Origin: an uncultured Actinomycetes bacterium
GTDB lineage: Bacteria; Actinomycetota; Actinomycetes; Nanopelagicales; Nanopelagicaceae
DNA length: 47,725 nt
Assembly: GCA_903821145.1 (NCBI GenBank)
Contig: CAIJKC010000079.1
Coordinates: forward strand, 1 to 47,725
Direction of reading: 5' to 3'
Position numbers and translations under genes: made by a program. Of this stretch, positions 1-8,056 are shown in pieces (the stretch's first letter is position 1; the number at the start of each line of letters is the position of its first letter). Under the pieces are notes generated by a model. The model had not been told where the DNA came from. It did not search any database and saw only the letters and a list, made by a program, of their open reading frames with translations.

Positions 1-82
1 AGGAACTTCATCGTTCGACTTGCATGTGTTAAGCACGCCGCCAGCGTTCGTCCTGAGCCAGGATCAAACTCTCCATAGAAAG
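1..82 (-). rRNA. rrs: 16S ribosomal RNA, 5' end only
   Basis: The reverse complement contains the conserved start of bacterial 16S rRNA: GAGTTTGATCCTGGCTCAG, then the GACGAACGCTGGCGGCGTGC block and the AACACATGCAAGTCGAACG block. The gene reads leftward and only its first 80 or so bases are inside the window. The mature 5' end is placed near base 82 by analogy with actinobacterial 16S genes, where a T-rich stretch precedes GGAGAGTTTGATC; the exact processing point is not visible. It lies downstream of tyrS on the same strand, separated by a terminator and its own promoters. Confidence 0.96.
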
Positions 83-256
83 TTGTGATCTGGCAAAAAA
101 CAAAACTAGCTATTGCTATTTTTTGTTTTACCAATTGTTTCTGTTTTGTAATGATCTCAAAAAGAGAAAATACAAAGGAATTTTGGCCTGAATCACGTTG
201 CTTGCATTTGCATGAAAGCAGCGTAAAACAAGCCGATTGGCATTGATTGTGCACAT

Positions 257-270
257 TGTTGAGTTCTCAA
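257..270 (-). promoter_or_regulatory. rRNA leader antitermination-type element (TTGAGAACTCAACA)
   Basis: On the minus strand this reads TTGAGAACTCAACA, a block found in the leaders of actinobacterial rRNA operons and associated with the boxA-type antitermination and processing region. It lies between the promoters and the 16S gene, as expected. The remaining leader (about 83-256) is AT-rich and contains an AAAACAAAA / TTTTGTTTT inverted pair that may form part of the processing stalk; its 3' partner flank is outside the window. Confidence 0.6.
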
Positions 271-326
271 GGTACGTACGCGCACCAGCTTCGATCTTCT
301 CAGACCGTTACTAGGGCAGACTGCGT

Positions 327-356
327 AACTTAGTGCAGTGATCATCTCCCGGTCAA
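327..356 (-). promoter_or_regulatory. rRNA promoter P2 (proximal)
   Basis: On the minus strand there is a -35 hexamer TTGACC (351-356), an 18-base spacer and a -10 hexamer TAAGTT (327-332). Transcription would begin near 320 and run through the antitermination element into 16S. The -35 sequence and spacer length are identical to those of the second promoter 114 bases upstream, which supports both calls. Confidence 0.65.
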
Positions 357-440
357 CTTGCGTTAACCAGATCAGATACTGCTTGGGTTACTCAGGTGTC
401 GCTGCACGGCCGATAAAGTCCGTTTCGCAAGCGAGGGAGA

Positions 441-470
441 AAGATAACCCGAGAAGGGGCTAAGGGTCAA
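441..470 (-). promoter_or_regulatory. rRNA promoter P1 (distal)
   Basis: On the minus strand: -35 TTGACC (465-470), 18-base spacer, -10 TATCTT (441-446). It is the upstream member of a tandem pair serving the 16S gene and lies just past the tyrS terminator. The rest of the 83-630 gap shows no supportable gene: a 60-codon open frame at 372-554 overlaps this promoter and resembles nothing I recognise. Confidence 0.65.
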
Positions 471-554
471 ATCGGGCAAATCAGACGCTTTCGGGCGATT
501 TTCACCCAAAAACTGGTTTTCAGACTCGGGCATGGATTCGTGGGAAAAAGCCAA

Positions 555-595
555 AAACCTCTAAAACCATTATAAAACGCTGGTTTTAGAGGTTT
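555..595 (-). terminator. Rho-independent terminator of the argC-tyrS transcript
   Basis: A perfect 15-bp inverted repeat (555-569 against 581-595) with an 11-base loop begins about 35 bases past the tyrS stop. On the minus strand the stem is followed by TTTTTGGCTTTTT, a U-rich tail. It separates the arginine/tyrS transcription unit from the rRNA promoters just downstream. Confidence 0.85.
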
Positions 596-630
596 GTAGG
601 TGAACTACAAGGCTGTTATTTGGGTCGGTT

Positions 631-1902
631 TCAGATCACCTCGACCGCCGCCAGATCGCGTTTGCCCTTACGTAGCAGCAGGAAGCGCGAATGAATTAGG
701 TCACTTTCAGATGGAGTGAACTCCTCCCCCGTCACTTTCTCGTTATTGAGGTAGGCCCCACCCTCTTTCACGATACGTCGTGCAGCAGATTTAGAATCAA
801 CAACGCCCGTAGCAGCCAGAAGATCTACCCACGTTGGAAATGCATCACCTCGTGCAATCGTGGTCCGCGGCAATTGCGATAGCGCCGACTCTAAAGTCTT
901 TGGATCAAGTTCTTGGATATCTCCTTGTCCAAAAAGTGCCTTAGCTGCAGCTTGTGCATTCGCACATTCGGTTTCTCCGTGAACAAGCGTGGTCAATTCC
1001 TCTGCAAGGGCACGGTGTGCAACACGAGCGCCGGGATTTTCTCGTAGTTCTACAAAGAGACTTTCTAATTCTTCGTGTGATTTGAAGGAGAATGTTTTTA
1101 AGAAACGCTCTACATCAGCATCATCAGTACCAATCCAGTATTGATAGAAAGCATAGGGAGAAGTCATCTCAGGATCGAGCCAGACGCTTCCGCTAGCTGT
1201 CTTACCAAACTTTGTTCCGTCAGCTTTCTGCAAGAGAGGAATGGTTAAGGCATGTGCAGATCCACCGTCTGCTTTGCGAATCAAATCAAGACCTGCCGTA
1301 ATATTTCCCCATTGATCACTTCCGCCGAGTTGCAAGATGCAATTGTGGCGTCGATAGAGTTCTAGATAATCAAAAGATTGCAGCACTTGGTATGAGAACT
1401 CGGTGTATGAAATACCACCACCTTCAAGTCGTGATGAGACAGAATCCTTTGTCAACATCTGATTGACACTGAAATACTTTCCAACATCTCGGAGGAACTC
1501 AATCGCAGTAACGTCTTTCGTCCAATCTAGGTTGTTCACAAGGTGGGCGGCATTCTCTCCTGTGAAAGAGAGGAAGCGCTCAAGCTGGAGACGAATACGT
1601 GATACCCACTCGGCAACTACCTCATCGCTATTGAGGGTGCGCTCTTCATTGCGGCCGCTTGGATCCCCAACGAGTCCGGTCGCTCCCCCTACTAGCGGCA
1701 AAGGCTTATGACCTGCTTGTTGGAACCTGCGCATGACGAGAAGGACAACCAGATTGCCCACATGCAAACTTGGAGCCGTGGGGTCAAAGCCAATATAGAA
1801 CGCGAGTGGACCTGCCTCTAGGTCCTTTAAGAGGGCTTCGCGATCAGTGCTCTGGGCAATTAATCCACGCCACTCAAGGTCTTCAAATAGAGCTTTTGTC
1901 AT
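631..1902 (-). CDS. tyrS: Tyrosyl-tRNA synthetase
   Basis: Cytoplasmic class I aminoacyl-tRNA synthetase that charges tRNA-Tyr with tyrosine using ATP. The 423-residue length is normal for the bacterial family. Visible marks: the HIGH-type motif as HVGN (residues 47-50), the tyrosine-site block GGSDQWGN (193-200), and the KMSKS-type loop as KFGKT (231-235). The C-terminal part from about 355 is an S4-like RNA-binding domain (SKSAARRIVKEGG region). Its ATG overlaps the argH stop by 4 bases (ATGA), so it is translationally coupled as the last gene of the arginine operon and is followed by a terminator. No T-box leader is seen in front of it. Confidence 0.97.
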   Translation of the reverse strand: MTKALFEDLEWRGLIAQSTDREALLKDLEAGPLAFYIGFDPTAPSLHVGNLVVLLVMRRFQQAGHKPLPLVGGATGLVGDPSGRNEERTLNSDEVVAEWVSRIRLQLERFLSFTGENAAHLVNNLDWTKDVTAIEFLRDVGKYFSVNQMLTKDSVSSRLEGGGISYTEFSYQVLQSFDYLELYRRHNCILQLGGSDQWGNITAGLDLIRKADGGSAHALTIPLLQKADGTKFGKTASGSVWLDPEMTSPYAFYQYWIGTDDADVERFLKTFSFKSHEELESLFVELRENPGARVAHRALAEELTTLVHGETECANAQAAAKALFGQGDIQELDPKTLESALSQLPRTTIARGDAFPTWVDLLAATGVVDSKSAARRIVKEGGAYLNNEKVTGEEFTPSESDLIHSRFLLLRKGKRDLAAVEVI

Positions 1903-3326
1903 AGGGTGATCATCTCCAAAAAGTCAGACCGTTTACTATCAAAGTATTGAATGAACTTCTGATTGCGAGCGTTCAGATCATGGATCTGCTTGATCAAGCT
2001 CGTTGTTGAGGTCGCCCCAATAGATGTTCGAGATGAGATAGCCCCTACTGCTGAGAGATTTGCCCGCAGCTCTGAAGTCAATCGGGAATCGATTGCTAGA
2101 AGATCGGCGTCGGAAAGCTCGTGAACATCGAGTGATCTCTCTTCCGCTACTTGAACGCAACGACCTGAGATCTCATGCGCTGTTGCGAACGGCACTCCGG
2201 CCTTGGCGAGGAAGTCAGCAATCTCTGTGGCAAGTGCGTGGGAACTTACAGCTCCCGCTGCCATCCGTTGGGTATCAAATGAAGTTGTCCCCACCATGCC
2301 GGTAAGTGCTGGTAGTAAAGTTAAAAGTGTATTCATTGAATCAAAGGTGGGTTCTTTATCCTCTTGCAGGTCGCGGTTATAGGCAAACGGCAAGCCCTTT
2401 AACATTGTCAACACTGTCATGAGATTTCCAACAAGCCTTCCACTCTTACCGCGAGCAAGCTCAGCGATATCAGGGTTCTTCTTCTGAGGCATGATGGAGG
2501 AGCCAGTTGAAAAGGCATCATCGAGCTTGGCCCAACCGAATTCGGTAGTGCTCCACAGTGTGTACTCCTCACCAATTCGCGACAGGTGTGTGCCAATGCC
2601 GGCCATGACAAAGAGAGCTTCAGAGACGAAGTCCCGATCACTTACGGCATCGATGCTGTTCTGATGGGCGCCTGAAAAACCAAGTTCGTCTGCGCTGCGT
2701 TCTGGATGTGGCACTAAGGCAGATCCAGCGAGTGCACCAGCGCCCAGTGGTGAGAGAGAATTTCGTGCTAGCCAATCGTGGATCCGACTGGCATCACGAA
2801 GCAACGCTTGGGAGTGTTTGGCCAACTCGTGGCCAAAATTAATAGGTTGTGCATGTTGCAAATGGGTAAAACCTGGCGCAATGGCGCTCTTATATTCATC
2901 GGCTTTGTTGGTGAATTCCTCAATCAGTTCCGTGAGGGATGCCCCAAGAGCAATCATGTGGTCAATTAAATACAGTTTAAAGTCGGTCACAACGAGATCA
3001 TTGCGCGAGCGGCCAGCCCTGAAGGCGCCTCCGAGTTCTCCGAGCTTGGCTATCAGCCCACGTTCTATCGCAGAATGAACATCCTCATCGGCTGCAATGG
3101 GATGGAAGGATCCTGCGGCAATCTCCTCCCCCAGTGCAAGCAAGGCCACCATAATCTTCTCGGAGTCAGCGTGTGAGAGAACCCCTGTGCTTTCCAGTCC
3201 TCTGACATGAGCGATATTCACCCGAATGTCATAGGGTGCAAGAACCCAGTCAAAGTGGATGCTACGAGAGAGAATCGCTGCAGATTGCGCAGGCCCCGCA
3301 CTAAACCTGCCGCCCCATAAGGCCAT
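1899..3326 (-). CDS. argH: Argininosuccinate lyase
   Basis: Catalyses the last step of arginine synthesis, argininosuccinate to arginine plus fumarate; a cytoplasmic homotetramer of the fumarase/aspartase superfamily. The 475-residue protein carries the superfamily signature GSSIMPQKKNPD (275-286), the catalytic flexible loop, and the family start ALWGGRF. It abuts argR (stop immediately before this ATG) and overlaps tyrS. In many actinobacteria argG lies directly before argH; here argR takes that position with no space between, so argininosuccinate must come from an argG elsewhere or not be made. Confidence 0.97.
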   Translation of the reverse strand: MALWGGRFSAGPAQSAAILSRSIHFDWVLAPYDIRVNIAHVRGLESTGVLSHADSEKIMVALLALGEEIAAGSFHPIAADEDVHSAIERGLIAKLGELGGAFRAGRSRNDLVVTDFKLYLIDHMIALGASLTELIEEFTNKADEYKSAIAPGFTHLQHAQPINFGHELAKHSQALLRDASRIHDWLARNSLSPLGAGALAGSALVPHPERSADELGFSGAHQNSIDAVSDRDFVSEALFVMAGIGTHLSRIGEEYTLWSTTEFGWAKLDDAFSTGSSIMPQKKNPDIAELARGKSGRLVGNLMTVLTMLKGLPFAYNRDLQEDKEPTFDSMNTLLTLLPALTGMVGTTSFDTQRMAAGAVSSHALATEIADFLAKAGVPFATAHEISGRCVQVAEERSLDVHELSDADLLAIDSRLTSELRANLSAVGAISSRTSIGATSTTSLIKQIHDLNARNQKFIQYFDSKRSDFLEMITL

Positions 3327-3851
3327 CTACTTGCTCCGCTTCATCTTCGTAGTGTTCTGACTCTTCCGGCTCTTTGATGTACTTCCTGATTTTACTGCCT
3401 CACCATCAAGTAATGCTGTTAATTCCCTTGCAAGGCCATTGCCACCTGTCGCACTCTTGGCAACAACAATGACCGTGTCATCGCCTGCGATAGATCCAAT
3501 GCCTAGGCGAATATCGCCAGAAGCGATTGCCTCATCAATCTGGCCGGCCAATAACTGGGCGCCACCTGGAGGAGTCTTTGCCACCACAAGGTTGCCACTG
3601 GCGGTGACGCTAAGGAGAAGATTGCGAGAGCGTGATGAAATCGAGGAGACCGTGCCACCCAAGATATAGCGAAAACGACCTTCTGAATCCTTGCCGCGCA
3701 GGGCGCCGATCTCAAGCAGATCACGGCTTGCCGTTGTCTGCGTGACCTCAACACCTTTCTTGCGCAGTGCCTTCACTAACTCTTCCTGAGATTCAATCTT
3801 GATGCTTTTGACCAAATCGGCCACTAATTGTTTGCGAGCTGCAGGATTCAT
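3327..3851 (-). CDS. argR: Arginine repressor ArgR
   Basis: Arginine-sensing transcriptional repressor. The N-terminal winged helix (about residues 1-70) contains the recognition-helix block TTASRDL (39-45). The C-terminal half is the hexamerisation and arginine-binding domain with the GDDT motif (123-126) that contacts arginine. A Lys/Ser-rich tail of about 20 residues follows, making it slightly long at 174 residues. It overlaps argD by 4 bases (ATGA) and is embedded in the operon it most likely controls: two ARG-box-like palindromes lie in front of argC, giving a plausible autoregulatory loop. Confidence 0.95.
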   Translation of the reverse strand: MNPAARKQLVADLVKSIKIESQEELVKALRKKGVEVTQTTASRDLLEIGALRGKDSEGRFRYILGGTVSSISSRSRNLLLSVTASGNLVVAKTPPGGAQLLAGQIDEAIASGDIRLGIGSIAGDDTVIVVAKSATGGNGLARELTALLDGEAVKSGSTSKSRKSQNTTKMKRSK

Positions 3852-5038
3852 GCGATTTTCTCTTCTCTGACAGATTTCAAGGCGAAGGCAAATTTCTTGA
3901 TAAATTCTCGAACCTGAGCATCTGTAATAGTGAGGGCCGGTGCAAGGCGTATGACTCGCGGACTTGGCGCATTGAGAAGGAGACCATGTGCACGGGCTAG
4001 ATCTACAACCTTATTTGCCACGTCTTGGTCAAGTACAACTCCACGAAGCAATCCTGCTCCCCTCACTTCAACGACACCAGGAAGTTTTGAGATCTCAGAT
4101 TTGATGAGGCCTCCAACCTTCTTGGATCTGACCAACAACTCCTTCTTTTCTATTACGGAAATAGCTGCAAGCCCTGCAGCGCAAGAGACTGGATTTCCAC
4201 CAAAGGTGGTTCCGTGCTCCCCTGGTTTGAAAGCCGGTGCATTCTCAGTGACGGTGATCATCGCTCCCAGTGGTAGACCGCCGCCCAATCCCTTAGCAAG
4301 AGTGATGATGTCTGGAGTGATCCCAGAATATTCATATCCAAACCACTCACCAGTGCGACCCATACCGGTCTGGACTGCATCGATGCAGAGGAGAACGCCA
4401 TAGCGATCACAGAGTTCACGAACGTTCTTCAGATAGTCAGACGGTGGTACGACAACGCCTATCTCACCCTGTATCGGTTCGAGGATCACCATTGCGACCC
4501 GGCGAGAGATCAACCTACGTAACGAGTCGATATCACCGAATGGAGCGAATTTCACATCTTTCAGGAGTGGCAAAAAAGGAATGCGCTTAGCGCTCTGCCC
4601 TGTCATTGAGAGCGCTCCGGTCGTTCTACCGTGGAAGCTACCTTCCATTGAGATGATCTGCGTTCTGCCCGTAAGACGTGAAATCTTGAGTGCCGCCTCA
4701 TTCGCCTCAGCCCCTGAATTACAGAAAAAGACCCGCGCCTTATCTGAGCCCGTGAAACCCGTCAATTTCTGCGCTAACTTCAAAGCTGGTTCATGCATAT
4801 AGAAATTGCTCACATGCGATAACTCGCGAATTTGCTTAGATACGGCGGAGACGACAGTTGGGTTTGCATGACCTACGACAGTAGTTGCGATTCCACCCAG
4901 GAGGTCGAGATAGCGATTCCCATCGACATCCCAGACGACAGAGCCACTTCCCTTGGCCAACGAAAGTTGTGGCGTCCCGTAGTTGAGTTGGATGTTCTTC
5001 TGCCATCGCTCTTGTGCTTCTATATTTCTAGATTTCAC
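3848..5038 (-). CDS. argD: Acetylornithine aminotransferase
   Basis: PLP-dependent class III aminotransferase converting N-acetylglutamate semialdehyde to N-acetylornithine with glutamate as amino donor. In 396 residues it shows the cofactor-phosphate segment NSGAEANEAA (107-116) and the Schiff-base lysine in LAKGLGGGLPLGA (Lys249). It overlaps both neighbours by 4 bases (argB upstream, argR downstream). In the usual actinobacterial order argF follows argD; here the stop overlaps the argR start, so there is no room for argF. Members of this family can also act on succinyldiaminopimelate, which cannot be excluded. Confidence 0.96.
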   Translation of the reverse strand: MKSRNIEAQERWQKNIQLNYGTPQLSLAKGSGSVVWDVDGNRYLDLLGGIATTVVGHANPTVVSAVSKQIRELSHVSNFYMHEPALKLAQKLTGFTGSDKARVFFCNSGAEANEAALKISRLTGRTQIISMEGSFHGRTTGALSMTGQSAKRIPFLPLLKDVKFAPFGDIDSLRRLISRRVAMVILEPIQGEIGVVVPPSDYLKNVRELCDRYGVLLCIDAVQTGMGRTGEWFGYEYSGITPDIITLAKGLGGGLPLGAMITVTENAPAFKPGEHGTTFGGNPVSCAAGLAAISVIEKKELLVRSKKVGGLIKSEISKLPGVVEVRGAGLLRGVVLDQDVANKVVDLARAHGLLLNAPSPRVIRLAPALTITDAQVREFIKKFAFALKSVREEKIA

Positions 5039-5823
5039 CCTGCCACCTTCGTTCCGCCTAGCCCATCAAGGGCAGCAATCAGATTCGCTGGATCTCTGCC
5101 GTCGATAACGCGAGCGATCTTTGCTCCGTTATCTAATGCATAGAGCGCGGCCTTCGCTTTCGGGATCATTCCTGCTGCGAATGTTGGCGCGAGAACCCGC
5201 AATTCCTCGACTGTGCACTCTGCAATGATTGAACTCTTATCTGGATAGTTGCGATAAATCCCCTCAACATCCGTCATAAAAATCACTTGATCAGCTTTGA
5301 GGCAACCTCCGATCGCACCAGCTGCTAAATCTCCATTTAGATTTAACCCTTGACCAGATGACGTTACCGCCACCGGTGAGATCACAGGCAAATAGCGAGA
5401 TTCCAAAAGAAGTTGGAGGAATGCAGGATTGGTTGCGGCAATATCTCCGACTAAACCGATATCGACAGGCTCACCATCAACTAACGGTTGCATGATTCCT
5501 GCGCGGATCGTCTCACCATCTGATGCGGAGAGTCCCACTGCGTTAACGCCAAAACCAATCAGTTGGTTGACCAATGTTCGACAAACTTTGCCAGCCAAAG
5601 TGCTCTGGACAACCTCGAATATCTCTGGCGTCGTCTTGCGATACCCCGAGACCATCTCACTTGTAATCTGATGGATGGCTAACTCGGCATCAACCTGTGG
5701 CCCACCTCCATGGATAAGCACGATCTCTTTGCCGCTCTTGTGGTAACTAGCGATCACTTGAAGGATTCCATCTGGAACCCCCGCTTCTGGGAGTGCATGT
5801 CCTCCATACTTGACGACGATCAT
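5035..5823 (-). CDS. argB: Acetylglutamate kinase
   Basis: Phosphorylates N-acetylglutamate with ATP, the second step of arginine synthesis; amino-acid kinase fold. It starts directly at the first beta strand (VVKYGG, with catalytic-type Lys5) and has the glycine-rich HGGGPQ loop (38-43). At 262 residues it lacks the N-terminal helix of roughly 25 residues that arginine-sensitive hexameric forms carry in front of this strand, so it looks like the short dimeric, arginine-insensitive type; this is inference. The ATG overlaps the argJ stop by 4 bases, which supports the short start. Confidence 0.95.
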   Translation of the reverse strand: MIVVKYGGHALPEAGVPDGILQVIASYHKSGKEIVLIHGGGPQVDAELAIHQITSEMVSGYRKTTPEIFEVVQSTLAGKVCRTLVNQLIGFGVNAVGLSASDGETIRAGIMQPLVDGEPVDIGLVGDIAATNPAFLQLLLESRYLPVISPVAVTSSGQGLNLNGDLAAGAIGGCLKADQVIFMTDVEGIYRNYPDKSSIIAECTVEELRVLAPTFAAGMIPKAKAALYALDNGAKIARVIDGRDPANLIAALDGLGGTKVAG

Positions 5824-6965
5824 GATGAATACGCGCTGTTCTCGTGGACATACATTGCCGTCAAATCATTGGTCCAGACGGTCGCGGACTCACTTCCTGC
5901 TTTCAGATCAATGAGAATCTCGATCTCGATCTCCTTCATCGAAACCAGCTCTCGACTTTCACCTGGCGCACTGTTCTTGCAGACCATGACCCCATTAAGT
6001 GATACATCAATAGTATGTGGGTCGAATACGGCTTTGGTAGTGCCGATTGCCGCCAGAACCCTTCCCCAGTTTGGGTCCTCGCCATGCAGTGCACATTTCA
6101 AGAGGTTATTACGAGCGCATGAACGAGCAACCTCTACCGCATCATCTTCTGAGAGAGCATTGATCGTTGTAATCTTCACGACCTTGGAATGGCCTTCAGC
6201 ATCAGCAATCAATTCCCTGGCGAGGTAGCCAGCGCACTCCAGCAACAGCTCCTCCAGTTGCATGTCATCGATGGTAACTCCAGATGCTCCCGAACTCATC
6301 AAGAGAACAGTGTCATTGGTTGATGTGCAACCATCCGAGTCGATTCGATTGAAAGTGCGCGCCACTACTGTTTCAAATACCTTAGTTGCGTTGGGGCTAA
6401 GTACGGCATCGATCGCGATCACACTCAACATCGTTGCAAGAGAGGGAGCGAGCATTCCGGCACCCTTGGCCATGCCAAAGATTTGGACGCCATTGGATTC
6501 GCGTGAGAAGACCTTCGGATGGGAATCTGTTGTCATAATCGCTGTGGCGCAATTCAAGCCCGCGTTAGAGTCCAGTTGACTAGAGGCTTCTTTTATTCCA
6601 GAGAGAAGTTTCGTCAGCGGCAAGCGCTCCCCGATCAAGCCAGTTGAGCAGACCACTACATCAGAGGCCGAAATATTGAGTAGTTCTGCGACCTTCTCCG
6701 CACTCTTGTGTGTATCGAGAAAGCCATCTGGCCCTGTGCAGGCATTTGCGCCACCGCTATTGAGAAGTACCGCTGCCACCTGGCGATCGGCTACAACTTG
6801 TTTAGACCATGTAACAGGCGCTGCAACAACACGATTGGAGGTAAACACTGCTGCTCCAAAGTTGAGTGGACCTTGGTTTACGATCAAAGCCAAGTCCAGA
6901 TTTCCCGATGACTTGATCCCTGCGGCTATTCCCGCCCCTACAAAGCCGCGTGGCAGCGCCGTCAT
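5820..6965 (-). CDS. argJ: Glutamate N-acetyltransferase / ornithine acetyltransferase
   Basis: Transfers the acetyl group from N-acetylornithine to glutamate, recycling it in the cyclic arginine pathway; some members also use acetyl-CoA and supply the first step too. The 381-residue precursor has the self-cleavage site in KGAGMLAPSLATMLSVI, where the nucleophile would be Thr178 after Ala177, giving alpha and beta chains. Its presence and the absence of argA or argE nearby point to the recycling route. It overlaps argB and argC by 4 bases each. Confidence 0.96.
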   Translation of the reverse strand: MTALPRGFVGAGIAAGIKSSGNLDLALIVNQGPLNFGAAVFTSNRVVAAPVTWSKQVVADRQVAAVLLNSGGANACTGPDGFLDTHKSAEKVAELLNISASDVVVCSTGLIGERLPLTKLLSGIKEASSQLDSNAGLNCATAIMTTDSHPKVFSRESNGVQIFGMAKGAGMLAPSLATMLSVIAIDAVLSPNATKVFETVVARTFNRIDSDGCTSTNDTVLLMSSGASGVTIDDMQLEELLLECAGYLARELIADAEGHSKVVKITTINALSEDDAVEVARSCARNNLLKCALHGEDPNWGRVLAAIGTTKAVFDPHTIDVSLNGVMVCKNSAPGESRELVSMKEIEIEILIDLKAGSESATVWTNDLTAMYVHENSAYSS

Positions 6966-7987
6966 GATGGTGTCCCAACGGTGCTGAGTGAGCTTAATTC
7001 AGGTAGACCGCAGAGGATGTTTGCATTCTGGATCGCTTGAGAAGCTGCGCCCTTACCAAGATTGTCAATCGCAGAACTGACGATAAGACGATTGGTATGG
7101 GAGTCCACGGCAACTTGTAAGTGCACTGCATTGGATCCGAGAACTGAAGATGTCTTTGGAAGTTGACCCTCTGGCAGAAGAATGACGCATGGTTCCTGTG
7201 CATAGTGATTGAGGTATGCGTCGCGAACCTTTTCATATGTCACACCCGCAGCGAGTTTTGCCGTGACCGTTGCAAGAATGCCTCGGGGCATAGGCGCCAA
7301 AATTGGGGTAAATGAAATTTTCGCCTCACCTTTGCCCAGAGAACTTAACGTCTCTTCTATCTCCGGGGTGTGTTGATGAACTCCCCCGAATTTGTACGAA
7401 GTGAGTGAATTCATGACTTCGCTGCCAAGAAGGTTTACCTTTGCAGAACGACCCGCACCTGTAGTCCCTGATGAGGCAACAACAACGATATCGGTTGAGT
7501 CGATCAGATTTTGGGCGATGGCAGGTGCGCTTGCTAAGGCAATGGCTGTTGCGTAACAGCCAGGATTGGCAACGCGAGTGCTTGTCGAGATCTTGGAACG
7601 CTGTCCTGGCATTTCAGGCAGGCCATATACCCAGGTACCGGCATGAGCGCCACCGTAATAGCGACTCCAACTTTCTGCAGAGTTCAAACGATAATCAGCG
7701 CCCAGATCCACTATTTTGACCGCAGGGTTGATCTGTGAAACTAACTTTGCTGACTCACCATGTGGCAGCGCCACAAAGAGCAGATCGCACTCATTCATAC
7801 GTGAGATCTCAGTCTTCTCAAATTTCTGACCTGCGTAGCTGGTTAAGTGCTGATGAACGGCGGTGATCTCCTCACCAGCATTTGAGCCCGCAGAAATATA
7901 GGTCGGTACAAATTCTGGATGGCCAAGCAAGAGCCTGAGCAGTTCCCCGCCGGCGTATCCACTTGCCCCAATGACTCCGATTTTCAT
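6962..7987 (-). CDS. argC: N-acetyl-gamma-glutamyl-phosphate reductase
   Basis: NADPH-dependent reduction of N-acetylglutamyl phosphate to the semialdehyde, the third step of arginine synthesis. The Rossmann motif GASGYAG is at residues 7-13 and the catalytic cysteine is in NPGCYATA (Cys144). The start is the ATG at 7987, giving MKIGVIGASG; an upstream ATG at 8005 would add six residues and lie inside the promoter. A -10-like TACTCT sits exactly six bases before this ATG, suggesting leaderless translation. First gene of the arginine operon, downstream of two ARG boxes. Confidence 0.95.
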   Translation of the reverse strand: MKIGVIGASGYAGGELLRLLLGHPEFVPTYISAGSNAGEEITAVHQHLTSYAGQKFEKTEISRMNECDLLFVALPHGESAKLVSQINPAVKIVDLGADYRLNSAESWSRYYGGAHAGTWVYGLPEMPGQRSKISTSTRVANPGCYATAIALASAPAIAQNLIDSTDIVVVASSGTTGAGRSAKVNLLGSEVMNSLTSYKFGGVHQHTPEIEETLSSLGKGEAKISFTPILAPMPRGILATVTAKLAAGVTYEKVRDAYLNHYAQEPCVILLPEGQLPKTSSVLGSNAVHLQVAVDSHTNRLIVSSAIDNLGKGAASQAIQNANILCGLPELSSLSTVGTPS

Positions 7988-7993
7988 AGCCTC

Positions 7994-8024
7994 AGAGTAC
8001 AGCATTTTGCATAAATATGCTCAA
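7994..8024 (-). promoter_or_regulatory. Putative argC promoter
   Basis: On the minus strand: -35-like TTGAGC (8019-8024), 19-base spacer, -10-like TACTCT (7994-7999), six bases before the argC ATG. The transcript would begin at or next to the start codon. The -35 and spacer are covered by an ARG-box pair, a layout expected for repression. Confidence 0.5.
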
Positions 8025-8041
8025 TCGTGCATAAATATGCA
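8008..8041. promoter_or_regulatory. Tandem ARG boxes (ArgR operator)
   Basis: Two near-identical palindromes, TGCATAAATATGCT (8008-8021) and TGCATAAATATGCA (8028-8041), lie 20 bp apart centre to centre, about two helical turns. ArgR operators are pairs of such AT-centred palindromes in the same spacing. They overlap the -35 and spacer of the putative argC promoter, and ArgR is encoded five genes downstream in the same operon. Confidence 0.82.
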
Positions 8042-8042
8042 G

Positions 8043-8056
8043 GGACCCTAGGGTCC
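8043..8056. repeat. 14-bp perfect palindrome at the pheT stop / argC junction
   Basis: GGACCCTAGGGTCC is perfectly self-complementary. It begins at the pheT stop codon and ends two bases before the ARG boxes. As RNA it could give a 5-bp stem, but no U-run follows on the minus strand, so it is at best a weak terminator. Whether pheT transcripts read into argC is therefore unclear. Confidence 0.5.

Noticed and set aside
372-554. 60-codon open frame on the minus strand upstream of the 16S gene
   Set aside because: It overlaps the distal rRNA promoter, has no ribosome-binding site or recognisable family features, and is best explained as chance.
555-595. GTTTTAGAGG resembling the start of a type II CRISPR repeat
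   Set aside because: It occurs only as the two arms of one hairpin, with no repeat-spacer series and no cas genes; it is a terminator.
1-630. tRNA or small RNA gene near the rRNA promoter region
   Set aside because: No cloverleaf-like arms or CCA-type ends were found; the region is explained by leader, promoters and terminator.
1463-1711. Antisense open frame inside tyrS, one of many such shadows over the window
   Set aside because: Long antisense frames arise from the codon bias of real genes; none shows a family motif or start signals.
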